A stretch of 26,191 nt of DNA from a virus: IMG/VR virus record IMGVR_UViG_3300049477_000009, positions 1 to 26,191 of that record; one strand, given 5' to 3'. Below the pieces are notes generated by a model that made no database searches, was not told the DNA's origin, and saw only the letters and a list, made by a program, of their open reading frames with translations. This document shows, piece by piece, positions 5,358 through 14,428 of the stretch (position 1 is the first letter of the stretch; every line of letters begins with the position of its first letter). The position numbers and the translations under genes were made by a program.

Positions 5358-7302
5358 CCCACTCCCCTACGTTCTGGTACTGGCTCGCCAGTTCCCCACG
5401 AATCATAGCCTCGGACAGTGCCTTACCTGACATGCCAGAAGTGATGGGGTCAGTCGATAGGCCAGCAAATTCCCTGAGCATTTCCTTGTGGGACGTAGCA
5501 TCCCGCTTGAGCGCCTTGTTCAAGAGCTTCTCGGCCAGCCGCACGCGGAAGCCTGCCTGTGCAATCTCGTGGCCAACGGCGTGACGGACGAGACCCGCGA
5601 GAGCCACGTTCACAAATCCGATAGGCTCGCCCACCTTTGTATGCTCCGCTGTGCGAGCTGCGTGCTGCATCGTCACTAGGTCCTTGTCGTTCAGACCCAT
5701 AGACTTAATCAGCTCCGGGTTCTCCTTGCGGAACCTCCGGATGTTGTTCGCAACGGCGCGGTAGTGGCCCTGCGTAGGCTCCGGATTGTCGAGGAGCGGC
5801 TTCATCAGGTCGTACATTACCGACCCGTGAACCGCCATCTTCACCCGAGGAGAGTCTTTCGTCAACATCATGATGCTGTCATAGATGCGACTAGACTGCT
5901 TGCTCCCGAGCATCGAGCTGGTACCGATGATGGTACTGGCCAGCTTCTGTGGAGTCATGGCCGGGTCCGTGATGATATCCCGGACAGCCTTGTGCTCGTT
6001 CCAGTTCTCCTTGTACGCCCCATACAGGTCCTGCGCGTTCCGCCATGCTTCCCAAGGAGCATCAATGCCCTTGGCGGCGTCGGCCTTGAACTGAGCGTCG
6101 AGCATCTCATCCAGACGAGACCCGATCCGGGACACGGCAGCTCCATCGCTCGTGCCGCGCAAGTCCTTAGCCCGCTTGATGAGCTTCTCTCGGACGGCCT
6201 GTAGCTCCTTGAGTTCTTGCCTCTTGATGAGTATGCCTTTGGGGGCCTGTCTCGGGAGGAGAGTGTTCTTGCCGAGCTTCGTGGTTATCTGGGTGTTGAG
6301 GCCCATGAGGTCCTGCAGGGAGGCCTGCACGGAGGACGACCGGATGTCGAACCCGTCCCCAGACAACTCCTCAGCTAACTGCCGAGCAGTACCCTTAGCC
6401 CAAGATACATCCGTGAAGTGCTGCTGATTACGGAAATCGTTCCACGCCTGATTCACCTTGCGCTTCTCGGCAAGTTTGGCAGCATTCAGCTCCCGCCCAA
6501 CCTCGCCGAATCCTGCGCCGCGAGTATCTGCGGACTCACCCTCAGCTACCCGACGGACAGACTCGTGGATGCGGTCCCTACGCAGCTCGATGCCTAGTTT
6601 CTTGGCATTAGCCTGCAGGTCTGCAGCCACCTTGTCAATGCTCGCCTGCTGCGCCGCACGCTCAACTTGGTTGGCGTGGACGGTACCGAGAGTACTCTTG
6701 GCCCACGTCTCCTTGAGTCCTGCCTTTACGCCCGACTTGATTCCTGCCTGTACCCCGGCCTTGACCGATCCCGGCCCGAACAGGAGCAGGCCTGCATTGG
6801 CTGTGGTCTCTAGTGCCGTGGCGACGAGGGGGTTACCCCGAGCCATGGTCATCGACGTGTCCTTCACGACCTCGTCGACCTTCTCCATAGCCGGAGCAAC
6901 GGTCTCGAACAGGGCCTTGCCGTAGTCCGACTTCGGGGACCACGTAAGGAAGTCCGACACGCTCTTAACGACGTCCGATGCCTTGCCCGCCCCCACGAAG
7001 GGGAGCGAGGCGAGACCCACGAGGCCGCCAACGGACGCACCGACCGCGCCTGTAGCAAGTGTAGCAGCGGCGTCTGCCGCCCCGACTGCGACCTTGCCCT
7101 TGCGGCTCATAGGGTCGAACTCAATCTGCGGCTTGTAGTCGGCGGGCTGTTCTACCGGAGCCTCGGCAGGGGCAGCCTGCGCCTGCTGGGATTCCGCCCA
7201 GAGACGCTGTGCCTGCGCGATAACGGTAGCATCGTCGGCTCCGTCCGGTCCTTCTACCGAGATGGTAGTACCGTCTGGAGCTTGGACGTCATAGATTGCC
7301 AT
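5341..7302 (-). CDS. Large virion protein, probable internal/ejection protein
   Basis: 653 residues. The N-terminus (MAIYDVQAPDGTTISVEGPD) followed by a short helical segment is a pattern often found in podovirus internal virion proteins. An Ala/Gly/Val-rich hydrophobic region (about 70-110) and another around 165-195 could insert into membrane during DNA ejection. The remaining 400 residues are Lys/Arg-rich and helical. It lies immediately upstream of the endolysin, and its ATG shares a base with the stop of the preceding virion gene. I infer an ejection role from size, composition and position; there is no definitive motif, and no transglycosylase signature was seen. Confidence 0.62.
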   Translation of the reverse strand: MAIYDVQAPDGTTISVEGPDGADDATVIAQAQRLWAESQQAQAAPAEAPVEQPADYKPQIEFDPMSRKGKVAVGAADAAATLATGAVGASVGGLVGLASLPFVGAGKASDVVKSVSDFLTWSPKSDYGKALFETVAPAMEKVDEVVKDTSMTMARGNPLVATALETTANAGLLLFGPGSVKAGVQAGIKSGVKAGLKETWAKSTLGTVHANQVERAAQQASIDKVAADLQANAKKLGIELRRDRIHESVRRVAEGESADTRGAGFGEVGRELNAAKLAEKRKVNQAWNDFRNQQHFTDVSWAKGTARQLAEELSGDGFDIRSSSVQASLQDLMGLNTQITTKLGKNTLLPRQAPKGILIKRQELKELQAVREKLIKRAKDLRGTSDGAAVSRIGSRLDEMLDAQFKADAAKGIDAPWEAWRNAQDLYGAYKENWNEHKAVRDIITDPAMTPQKLASTIIGTSSMLGSKQSSRIYDSIMMLTKDSPRVKMAVHGSVMYDLMKPLLDNPEPTQGHYRAVANNIRRFRKENPELIKSMGLNDKDLVTMQHAARTAEHTKVGEPIGFVNVALAGLVRHAVGHEIAQAGFRVRLAEKLLNKALKRDATSHKEMLREFAGLSTDPITSGMSGKALSEAMIRGELASQYQNVGEWDDWGD

Positions 7303-8762
7303 TAGTTCTGTCCCGGTCGTTTAACGATCTTCCACGCCCCCTGCTGTGCTTTGGGCTGGACGGCAAACCTACCAAACCTCTGTTCGAAGTCGGCTCGCCG
7401 CTGATCGAAGATAGCCCGGCTCTCCGGTGCCCAGATACGGTCATGCATTTCAGGGGTAAGCTGAGACTTGGCGATATCGTAGTGACGGAAGGATTCCTCC
7501 ACCCGGTCGTACAGAGTCTGTCGCAGCTTGTTCGGATCAGCAAGACCCTCGCCTGCAAGCTTGAGTGCGTTCTTGAAGTCGTTGTCAGAGTAGCGGTTGT
7601 TGCCCGGCTCCTTGGCACGCATGATCGCATACGTGATATTGAGCAGGTTGGTCCTAGCACGGATCGCGTCGGTACCAGTCTTACGCAGGCGCTCCGGAAC
7701 GTACTTGCCCATGACGGCATCGACGTCCCCCTTGTACTCCTTGTACAGTTCGTTCTGACCAGTACGGGCGTCCACCGTCTTGCGCTTGCCCGTCTCCTTG
7801 TCGTGTCCCTCGACCTCTACCTCGACGGCCCCCGGCGCAACGCCGAACACCTTGCCGACGTTGTTGATGGTGGACGTTACGTTGTCAGCCAACTCTGTGG
7901 CGCGTGACGCTACTCCGCCACCCCACCCCAAGATATCAACCTGACCGTCGCGGGTAGCTGCCCCCACGATGATATCGTCGAGCTTCTCTACGCCGTCCAT
8001 CATCTGTGTGGAGGCTGTCTGTATCTGCCGGTAGCCTTCGGCTGCCGTCGGCGTGAGCATCGACTCCCCGCCACCACCACCGCCCCCAGTAGGAACGGGC
8101 GGAGCGTGCGTGGTGTACTCCCCCGCCCGGTAGACGATGTTCCCATCGGCATCCACGGCGTTGAAGTCATCATCCATGCGCAGGTCACGGGCGTCCGTTA
8201 CATCTCTCGACCCAACGGGCCAGACGGTAGCTTGGCGCTTGAGGCCCCAACTGAACCGCTCGGCCTTGGCGGCCTCGGGGGCCATCTCTACTTCGATTTC
8301 CCCGAGCTTATCTTCCCGTCCGAGCTTCCTGAGCTGGAGGTCCTGTACCTCGCGTGCGGCCTTGGCCTGCTCGAACTGCTGCATGGCCATCGAGCCGATC
8401 TCCGGGAGACCGTTGCGGAAGGCAGCCTCGGCCAAGAACTTCTGGTAGACCAGAGCCTTGTCCTTCTCCTTCGCTTCCGGATTCTGGGCGAGCCACTGGT
8501 TCATCGACTCTCCGGCCACCTTGGCCGTGTCGATCCTACGCGACTCCTGATCCGACGGCTTGTAGCCACGATTCCCTAGGGCGGCAGCGAACAACGCCCC
8601 GGCCTGAGCGGTACCGGCAGCGGGGCCACGATAGCCGAGGTTGTCAGCAAGCTGCACGCCGGTCTGTTGCCGACGAAGCAGGTCCTGGTCTCTCAGCCCT
8701 TGGTCTGTAATGTCAAGGCCGAACTGCGAGAGCAATCCGGGATACATCTGGTCGTTAGGCAT
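7302..8762 (-). CDS. Virion protein, probable internal/ejection protein
   Basis: 486 residues. The N-terminal third is helical with Gln- and Ala-rich stretches. A run of seven glycines near residues 228-234 looks like a flexible linker, dividing the protein into an N-terminal region and a largely helical C-terminal region. No enzymatic motif is visible. It sits between two other large putative internal proteins (5341-7302 and 8766-10265). Such trios are typical of podovirus ejection proteins (compare T7 gp14-gp15-gp16), though the sequences are not recognisably those. The start ATG at 8762 is three bases from the upstream stop. Confidence 0.6.
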   Translation of the reverse strand: MPNDQMYPGLLSQFGLDITDQGLRDQDLLRRQQTGVQLADNLGYRGPAAGTAQAGALFAAALGNRGYKPSDQESRRIDTAKVAGESMNQWLAQNPEAKEKDKALVYQKFLAEAAFRNGLPEIGSMAMQQFEQAKAAREVQDLQLRKLGREDKLGEIEVEMAPEAAKAERFSWGLKRQATVWPVGSRDVTDARDLRMDDDFNAVDADGNIVYRAGEYTTHAPPVPTGGGGGGGESMLTPTAAEGYRQIQTASTQMMDGVEKLDDIIVGAATRDGQVDILGWGGGVASRATELADNVTSTINNVGKVFGVAPGAVEVEVEGHDKETGKRKTVDARTGQNELYKEYKGDVDAVMGKYVPERLRKTGTDAIRARTNLLNITYAIMRAKEPGNNRYSDNDFKNALKLAGEGLADPNKLRQTLYDRVEESFRHYDIAKSQLTPEMHDRIWAPESRAIFDQRRADFEQRFGRFAVQPKAQQGAWKIVKRPGQN

Positions 8763-8765
8763 TAC

Positions 8766-10265
8766 TTAAAATCCCGGAAAGCTGAACTGCGGGACTGAGG
8801 CGTAGGCCTGCTGGAGCTGCGCAGCGGAGAGTCCAACATTGGGCTGACCGCCGAACATGCCAGCAAACCCGCTCGGGTTAGCCGCCATGGCATTGCCGAA
8901 GCCCTGCAAAGCGGCGCCAATCCCATTGGGCTGGAAGCTATTAGCCGCCGACGCCTGTGCTGCCGCCGCGCCCATACCGGACTGGTGTCCGAGATTGGCG
9001 TTGCCCTGCAACTGGTTGTACATGTTGATCTGGTTGCCGTGCAGGCCCATGCCGGTGTTAAGCGCGCTTTGCTCAATCCCGGAACCGAAGCCAAACAGCG
9101 ACGTGGCATTAGCCATACGCTGCTGTGCCCGACTGTTAACGACGTCCTGCGCAGTCATCCCGGCATTATAGCCTGCCCCACCAAACTGGGCCTGCTGGCT
9201 CAGGAGGTTAGCCTGAGACCCGAGGGCATCCCCGAACATCCCATACATCTGGCCCTGCTGGCCGATGGCCCCCAACTGCTGCCCCATGGCCCCGAGCTGG
9301 CCGTTGAACAGGTTGCCACTCAAACCGAGCCACCCCTGTCCCTGCGCACCGGCAGTCTGTAGACCGCCCATGCCGGCCTGCATCATGTTTGCGCCCATGC
9401 CCTGCTGCTGTAGAGCAGCCTGCTGGTCCCTGCCGTAGAGGGCCTCACTCAGGTTCATGGCGTCGAGCTGACGAGTCGTATCCGCCTGACCGAGGCCCGT
9501 CGCAAAGGCCTGAATGTCTCGGCCCCCACCCGTGCTGCCCATGCGGCCCATGGCGTGCTGCTTAGTAAGCATCGCGTTCTGTGCGCGCTCTTCGTACGGG
9601 GCAGCCTGCTGACGCAGCAGATTAAGCCGGTCGTTGAACACACCCTGATAGCTCTGCGGGGTAGTCCCGAGCAGATTGCTACCCTGATTGTACATGTCCT
9701 GCGCCATGTTCCCGGCACCGAGGCCCTGCAGGGCCTGCTGCATACCGAAGAGGTTGGCGTTGCCGCCCATTCCGGCAAACTGGGCACCCACGCCGCCCGC
9801 CTGCGCTCCGATAGCGCCAGACTGATTGCCCAATCCATTGAAGGCCCCGCCGAGCATCCCGTAGCCTGCACCAAGGCCAGCACTCTGGCCGCCAAGACTA
9901 GCCATCAGTTGCTGGTACTGGTTAGTTCCCGCAGGGTTAAACTGGGACGCCGAGAGGGCGTCGCCAAACATACCGGGCATCTGCCCGAGTGCGTCCTGCG
10001 CAAGACCCCGACCCGCCGCTCCGTAGGGACCCCCGCCGAGATACTGGTTCGCCAGTGCCCCATACTGATTAGCATAGGCCTGCTGCTCAGGCGACAGGTC
10101 CATCTTAATAGTCGATGGACGGCCCTTCTTGCCCTTCGTATAGTCGACCGTGCCGTACGCCGATTGGACGTCCCACGGATTGTACTTGGGAGCCTTGGGT
10201 TTGCCGCCAAGCAAGCCACCGGCAATAGAGCCTACTGCTCCGATACCTGCTGCCATTAGTGCCAT
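8766..10265 (-). CDS. Gly/Gln/Met/Ala-rich virion protein, probable ejection protein
   Basis: 499 residues with extreme composition. Beyond about residue 70 it is mostly Gly, Gln, Ala, Met, Asn and Leu, with recurrent short phrases such as GLGxQxG, QQGQMYGMFGDALG and MFGDALSA-x-QF. The N-terminus (MALMAAGIGAVGSIAGGLLGGKPKAP) is a hydrophobic, glycine-zipper-like segment that could span a membrane; a second ATG at codon 4 is an alternative start. The makeup resembles podovirus internal proteins that must unfold to leave the capsid and form a channel across the envelope. There are no charged catalytic motifs. Function is inferred from composition and position among virion genes. Confidence 0.62.
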   Translation of the reverse strand: MALMAAGIGAVGSIAGGLLGGKPKAPKYNPWDVQSAYGTVDYTKGKKGRPSTIKMDLSPEQQAYANQYGALANQYLGGGPYGAAGRGLAQDALGQMPGMFGDALSASQFNPAGTNQYQQLMASLGGQSAGLGAGYGMLGGAFNGLGNQSGAIGAQAGGVGAQFAGMGGNANLFGMQQALQGLGAGNMAQDMYNQGSNLLGTTPQSYQGVFNDRLNLLRQQAAPYEERAQNAMLTKQHAMGRMGSTGGGRDIQAFATGLGQADTTRQLDAMNLSEALYGRDQQAALQQQGMGANMMQAGMGGLQTAGAQGQGWLGLSGNLFNGQLGAMGQQLGAIGQQGQMYGMFGDALGSQANLLSQQAQFGGAGYNAGMTAQDVVNSRAQQRMANATSLFGFGSGIEQSALNTGMGLHGNQINMYNQLQGNANLGHQSGMGAAAAQASAANSFQPNGIGAALQGFGNAMAANPSGFAGMFGGQPNVGLSAAQLQQAYASVPQFSFPGF

Positions 10266-10266
10266 G

Positions 10267-10506
10267 TTACTTGCCTGCTATCTTTCGTTCAATGCGGTCG
10301 AGTTGCTCTTTGATGGCAACGGTTCGTTCATCTACCCGGACAGAGATTTCCTTGTCCTTCTCTATGTAGATGTCGTGCTTCTCCGTGACTGTCTGCACTT
10401 CTTTGATGTCTCGGGAGAGGTTGACGTAGCCAGTGACTACGGTAGCCACAGCCACACCTGCGGCCCCCAGCCCCTTGAGTGTTCCGAATAGGAAGTCGCT
10501 ATTCAT
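10267..10506 (-). CDS. Small membrane-anchored coiled-coil protein
   Basis: 79 residues. One predicted membrane segment (about 8-30, Gly/Ala/Val-rich) is followed by a charged helix from residue 32 to the end with heptad-like hydrophobic spacing (IKEVQTVTEKHDIYIEKD, then IKEQLDRIERKI). N-terminal anchor plus coiled coil is the layout of inner-membrane spanins and some phage accessory holin-like proteins. However, this gene sits among tail and internal virion genes, not with the endolysin, so the role is open. Its ATG shares a base with the stop of the upstream gene. Confidence 0.62.
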   Translation of the reverse strand: MNSDFLFGTLKGLGAAGVAVATVVTGYVNLSRDIKEVQTVTEKHDIYIEKDKEISVRVDERTVAIKEQLDRIERKIAGK

Positions 10507-11018
10507 TAGAGGTATACCTCGGCCTGTAAGGCGAAGGTATTAGACGCAATGGCAGTAGCGGTTCCAGTAAGACCAATCTCGTACGTGCCAGTAACAGTGT
10601 TACCTACTCCCGCACTGGACAAGTCCTCTAGTGTCCACGAGCGATTAGTCCCGAGATTCAGCCACGTGCTAAGAGCTGAGCCAGTCATAGAACCCGTGTC
10701 GCCTGTAACGGTAACCCGTATGTCGTAGTCCGCCGCAGACCCAGCAGGTAGCCACGTAAAGGAACTGGACCCACCGTTTCCGGACCCTGTCACTGTTCCA
10801 TCATTGTTGAAGTTGAGAGTGGCGTAAGCGTCAGCGGGATTCAACTCCGAGTCCGCAGCCGAAGCAGGCTCGCAGTTAAGGGCTACCCACGCAGCCTTCC
10901 ACGCCCCAGCCACTCCAATCGATACCCGCACGACTTTCTTCCACGCGCCACCTACCCCTACGGATAGGTTGGCCACGTTCTTCCACGCGCCGCCCACACC
11001 TATGTTGATGCCTGCCAT
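10506..11018 (-). CDS. Putative tail/fibre protein with GVGGAWK repeats
   Basis: 170 residues. The N-terminus contains three copies of a 14-residue repeat with GAWK at 10-13, 24-27 and 38-41 (consensus: aliphatic-G-V-G/A-G-A-W-K). The rest (about 50-170) is Gly/Ser/Thr-rich beta sequence without charge clusters, like distal parts of phage fibres. VGGAW-type repeats occur near the attachment ends of some phage tail proteins. The gene lies directly downstream of the fibre gene at 11022-11960. A minor fibre or fibre-tip role is inferred. Confidence 0.58.
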   Translation of the reverse strand: MAGINIGVGGAWKNVANLSVGVGGAWKKVVRVSIGVAGAWKAAWVALNCEPASAADSELNPADAYATLNFNNDGTVTGSGNGGSSSFTWLPAGSAADYDIRVTVTGDTGSMTGSALSTWLNLGTNRSWTLEDLSSAGVGNTVTGTYEIGLTGTATAIASNTFALQAEVYL

Positions 11019-11021
11019 AAG

Positions 11022-11960
11022 TTATGCCGCGTACTGAATCCACAGGTCACCGGCAGCCGGAGTACCGGAGGCCGCTGCTGTGCTGACTGTAATAGCGCCA
11101 CTCGTCTGAGTAGCTGAGGCGAAGTGGGGGAATGCACCGGCACCCGAATAGATCGGAACCGCCGAGTAGGTCCACACACCGGAAATCGTCTCTGCAGACG
11201 CTAGGCGCGGGAACACCGTGCCGTTCGCAATCTGGGTCTCTGCGATGGAGAGGGACGCCTGATGCGCCGTCACCGTAGCAGCAGGAACCGTCACGCCAGT
11301 GGAGAACGTCCACGTACCACTGATGGTCTCGTTGGCTGCGACTCGGGCCAGCACCGTGCTGTCCGTGATCTGCGACTCAAGGATGGTCAGACTGGCCTGA
11401 TGCTGCGTGACGGAGGACGCCCCCACTCGGGCGGCTGGGATCGTACCCGACGTCAGGTTCGTTGCACTCAGGTTGCCGAGGTCCACCGTGCAGACCAGCG
11501 AGGTCCCACTGATAGACATTTGCGAACCAGCACCGAGGTAGTTCACCTGCCCTGCGCTGTCATCCCAGAACAGAATGTAGTCAGCGTTGGGGTCGGAGAA
11601 TCCGGCAAGGTCCCGAAGGAGACCGCCGTTCTGGTCCAATACAGCGGAGACGCCAGCAGCCGTTACGGCACGAGCCGTGTCAGTTCCCGTGACTGCCTCA
11701 GCCGTGGTGGCAAGCTCTACCACGCCTTTGGCCGTATCGGTAGCAGCCGGAAGGTTAGCCACTGCCACGAGGGCGGAGGCATCTAGGCCGCAGTATCCAC
11801 TAGCTACGCCCTTGTCAGCCGCGTCCTCTTTCGAGGAGATGGCCGTGGCGATCTCTGCAAACTCTGCATCGATCTCTGATCCCTTAATGCGCTTGGCTGC
11901 GTCGCCCGTCGAGAGCGCATCCTTGGGGGTGTAGCTTACGTTCTGGGTGTAGTCAGTCAT
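11022..11960 (-). CDS. Tail fibre protein
   Basis: 312 residues. The N-terminal segment (TPKDALSTGDAAKRIKGSEIDAEF-AEIATAI-SK, about 11-44) is a common virion-attachment start of podovirus and siphovirus fibres. A middle region like prophage fibre repeats (TDTAKGVVELAT, about 74-85) follows. Two copies of a 46-residue repeat then occur, with HQAS at 187-190 and 233-236, and ETISG-x-WT at 211 and 257. The C-terminus is Gly/Ala/Thr-rich. Fibres bind host surface receptors. The product is short compared with T7 gp17 (553), so receptor binding may be shared with other genes here. Its ATG shares a base with the stop of the nozzle-like gene. Confidence 0.74.
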   Translation of the reverse strand: MTDYTQNVSYTPKDALSTGDAAKRIKGSEIDAEFAEIATAISSKEDAADKGVASGYCGLDASALVAVANLPAATDTAKGVVELATTAEAVTGTDTARAVTAAGVSAVLDQNGGLLRDLAGFSDPNADYILFWDDSAGQVNYLGAGSQMSISGTSLVCTVDLGNLSATNLTSGTIPAARVGASSVTQHQASLTILESQITDSTVLARVAANETISGTWTFSTGVTVPAATVTAHQASLSIAETQIANGTVFPRLASAETISGVWTYSAVPIYSGAGAFPHFASATQTSGAITVSTAAASGTPAAGDLWIQYAA

Positions 11961-13516
11961 TAGGAGAGTCGTCCAATCTTGGAGAAGAGCGTGAGCTTCT
12001 GGATAGAGAGCGAGGAGTTGTTTATCAAACAGGAGATTCCGAGTTGGATATACTGCCCCGTGCCGCTTGCCGGAACTCGGCCCTCACGTAGCATTACGCC
12101 GCCACCAAACTCTGAGAGTCCCCACTCGGCGAGTCCCCACTCACCTCCCGACGATGTGCCAGTGAAGTTCTTGGACATGGTACGGAAGGTACTGGAGAAG
12201 TCGAACGCCCACTTGAAGTTGACGTCGATGGTCGAGTCGGAGAAGAACACACCCTCGTACCGCTTAGGTATCAAGGTGAACCCCTGCTGCGTCAGGTCGA
12301 TCCAGCCCGAGTTGTACTCGAAGGAGTAGGTTGAGGTATCGTCCAGTGCGCCAGTATACTGGCCCAGTTCTCCTACGCTGCCCTTGCGGCTCATGAGGAG
12401 AACGCCGCTACGGCGGACGATCATTGCGGTCGGCACTAGGGTCCACGTTCCGGTACACCGGGCGGAGCCATCGTCTAGCTTGCCGCGGGTATCGAAGGAG
12501 AACGCAATGCCCGATTCCTCAGTACCCGTCGAGGGCAGGGAAAGGAGGAAAACCCTGTCCCTTGGCGAGTACGAGGATCGGAGTAGGGTGAGGTCGGCTG
12601 ACGCGACGTAGGTCCCAAGGAAGTCCTGCACGTTCAGCGAGAGGTTGCTGAGTGGGTTGGACTTCTCTTGGATCACGCGGCCCAAACTCTGCAGGCCGTT
12701 CGCTGAGAGGAACCAAAGGTCCCCGTCGACTTCCTGCACGGAGTCGCGGGCTATGCAGCCCGTACCTCGGACGATATCGACCACGTACATCTGGGTTGGG
12801 TCGACGCCTAAGACGCTACCCGTACCGTCAGCATACATGACGATGTTGTTCTTGCCGAAGATCACGAGCATACCGTTGTAGGCAGCCATCGCCGTGATCT
12901 GGTCGTTGCCCGGCCACACGTTCCAGAGGTCGATCACTCCGGAGTCTGCTGACGTCCAGTCCGTACCATCCAGAAGGGCGGAGTAATCGAGGGTGTGACC
13001 ATCCGTGTTGCTGATCCACAGGCGACCAAACGCGGACAGGCCAACTCCGCCCGTGGGGGCGTTGACGTCGGCTACCGCTGTGAAGTTACCCGTGCCTGTG
13101 TAGTAGCAGGGGGCTTCGCCCGCCATGACGCCATAGATGCTATTGTTGAAGTTGAGGAACTGCCAGTTGCCGCCAGTGAAAGTGAGGGCACCAGTGACGG
13201 CGGTCCACGAGGCACCGTCGTTCGTGCTCTTGTACAGCGCCGTGGCTGTGGAGCAGACAAGCTCAGTGGTGGCATCAGACTTTACGAACTCCTCGGCCTG
13301 CACGATGGTAGCGCCGATAGCAGATGTGGTAACAGAGTTCCACCCATTGCGGGCTGCAACACGACCACTGTCATCGATGACGGCATTGAGAAGGACCGTA
13401 GCCCACTCGGGGCCAAGGGTCGATCCCGACTGCTGTTTGTTCAATCCCTTGAAGCCGGGAGTCACTAGCGGAATATGCAGTAACTCGGCTCCGCCATGTC
13501 GTCTCGGCTGCGGCAT
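11960..13516 (-). CDS. Tail nozzle-like protein (tail tubular B / stabilization protein type)
   Basis: 518 residues of mainly beta sequence without signal peptide or transmembrane helix. The early part has FKGLNKQQSGSTLGPEWATVLLNAVIDDSGRV, typical of podovirus nozzle or stabilization proteins (a statement that the product describes the start of a beta-propeller). Repeated strands with W and F at the turns follow, and the last 60 residues form a beta sandwich-like end. Such proteins plug the bottom of the short tail, below the adaptor. It follows the adaptor gene directly, matching the usual gene order adaptor-nozzle. The exact family (T7 gp12 or P22 gp10 type) is not settled from sequence alone. 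Confidence 0.72.
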   Translation of the reverse strand: MPQPRRHGGAELLHIPLVTPGFKGLNKQQSGSTLGPEWATVLLNAVIDDSGRVAARNGWNSVTTSAIGATIVQAEEFVKSDATTELVCSTATALYKSTNDGASWTAVTGALTFTGGNWQFLNFNNSIYGVMAGEAPCYYTGTGNFTAVADVNAPTGGVGLSAFGRLWISNTDGHTLDYSALLDGTDWTSADSGVIDLWNVWPGNDQITAMAAYNGMLVIFGKNNIVMYADGTGSVLGVDPTQMYVVDIVRGTGCIARDSVQEVDGDLWFLSANGLQSLGRVIQEKSNPLSNLSLNVQDFLGTYVASADLTLLRSSYSPRDRVFLLSLPSTGTEESGIAFSFDTRGKLDDGSARCTGTWTLVPTAMIVRRSGVLLMSRKGSVGELGQYTGALDDTSTYSFEYNSGWIDLTQQGFTLIPKRYEGVFFSDSTIDVNFKWAFDFSSTFRTMSKNFTGTSSGGEWGLAEWGLSEFGGGVMLREGRVPASGTGQYIQLGISCLINNSSLSIQKLTLFSKIGRLS

Positions 13517-13517
13517 A

Positions 13518-14255
13518 TTAGTCTCGGTAGAACTCGAACTTGTTGGTGCGACCGCTGTTCATCTGGTCAGCCTCCTTCGCAGCAGCAAGGGCCTTATAGT
13601 ACCGCTGTTCTGCCACGTTACCCGGCTCGCCCAGTTCTTCGCCGCGCTCATTGAGAGCAAGGTATAGGGCACCGAGAACGAGGGGACGCTCCGGGGCCAG
13701 TACCGTGGTGGAGACGGTGGAAGACTCGGACGAGATCACGGCTTCCGGGGTGTGGAAGCGAATCTCAAAGATGCCCGTAGAGGCGTCGGGGGTCGGCCAC
13801 AGGGCCAGACGGAATCCGTCCCCGTCCTGCCGCAAGGCAAAGACCGTGGGCTGGATAGCCTCCTGTGAGGTATCCGACTTGTATAGGTCTACGTACTTCT
13901 CCCACGAGACTTGGGGAATCTTCGTGCTCTGCGTGGCAGAGACGGAGTCGTACCAGTACGCAGCAGGCGTACCTTCTACCTGCCGCACGAGGGACTTGGC
14001 CGTGGTCGGGGTGTACCCGTTCGTAACGCCACCACCGTCCGCTATCGTCGCGGACAGATCGTATTCTTCCTGTGAGGCAACCGCAGCAACCTGCACGTCG
14101 TAGTCCATGTTGGACCAGTCATGCGCGTCCAGAACCTCAGCGTGGACCTCGGCGAGGAAGTCCACGATCAGGATGGTATAGTCCGCAGTGAAGTCCGTGA
14201 CCTCATCCTCCCGCAGTCTGCGGAGAACGCGGTTGACTAGTTGGAGGAGAGTCAT
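13518..14255 (-). CDS. Head-tail adaptor (tail tubular A-like)
   Basis: 245 residues. It opens MTLLQLVNRVLRRLREDEV-x-DF, followed by helices with FLAEVHAEVLDAHDW, the pattern of podovirus adaptor proteins that dock below the portal. A central beta domain (about 55-165) and a C-terminal helical region (about 190-235, ALYLALNERGEE...YYKALAAAKEAD) complete the usual layout. T7 gp11 is 196 residues, so the size is compatible. Neighbours are the nozzle-like gene downstream and a tiny membrane protein upstream whose stop lies six bases before this ATG. No clear Shine-Dalgarno is present, so coupling to the upstream gene is likely. Confidence 0.74.
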   Translation of the reverse strand: MTLLQLVNRVLRRLREDEVTDFTADYTILIVDFLAEVHAEVLDAHDWSNMDYDVQVAAVASQEEYDLSATIADGGGVTNGYTPTTAKSLVRQVEGTPAAYWYDSVSATQSTKIPQVSWEKYVDLYKSDTSQEAIQPTVFALRQDGDGFRLALWPTPDASTGIFEIRFHTPEAVISSESSTVSTTVLAPERPLVLGALYLALNERGEELGEPGNVAEQRYYKALAAAKEADQMNSGRTNKFEFYRD

Positions 14256-14261
14256 GGGAGG

Positions 14262-14414
14262 TTAGACCTTGTCGACGTCGAGGCCCGGCCTGCCGCCACC
14301 ACCGCCGCCCGGACCCTTGTACGGGGGCTGCTGTTTGTCGGCCTTGCGTCGGCGGTATACCGAGACGCCCAGTACCAGTACTAAGACCAGACCAACGAAT
14401 ACTACTACTTCCAT
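14262..14414 (-). CDS. 50-residue single-pass membrane protein
   Basis: A short gene from ATG 14414 to TAA 14262-14264, with AGGAG seven bases upstream. The product has an N-terminal hydrophobic segment (residues 2-20, beginning EVVVFVGLVLVLVLGV) and then a basic stop-transfer YRRRK (20-24). A soluble tail follows with PPYKGPGGGGGGRPG (30-44) and an acidic end. An in-frame stop excludes the ATG five bases upstream. It fills the 173-base space between the collagen-like gene and the adaptor gene, and is shorter than usual ORF cut-offs. Function is unknown; small membrane proteins in this position could be lysis or ejection accessories. Confidence 0.66.
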   Translation of the reverse strand: MEVVVFVGLVLVLVLGVSVYRRRKADKQQPPYKGPGGGGGGRPGLDVDKV

Positions 14415-14428
14415 ATCATGCTCCTAAC

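Noticed and set aside
10267-10506. Small terminase or spanin identity for the 79-residue protein
   Set aside because: It has a membrane anchor, which argues against small terminase, and it is far from the endolysin and lacks an embedded lipoprotein partner.
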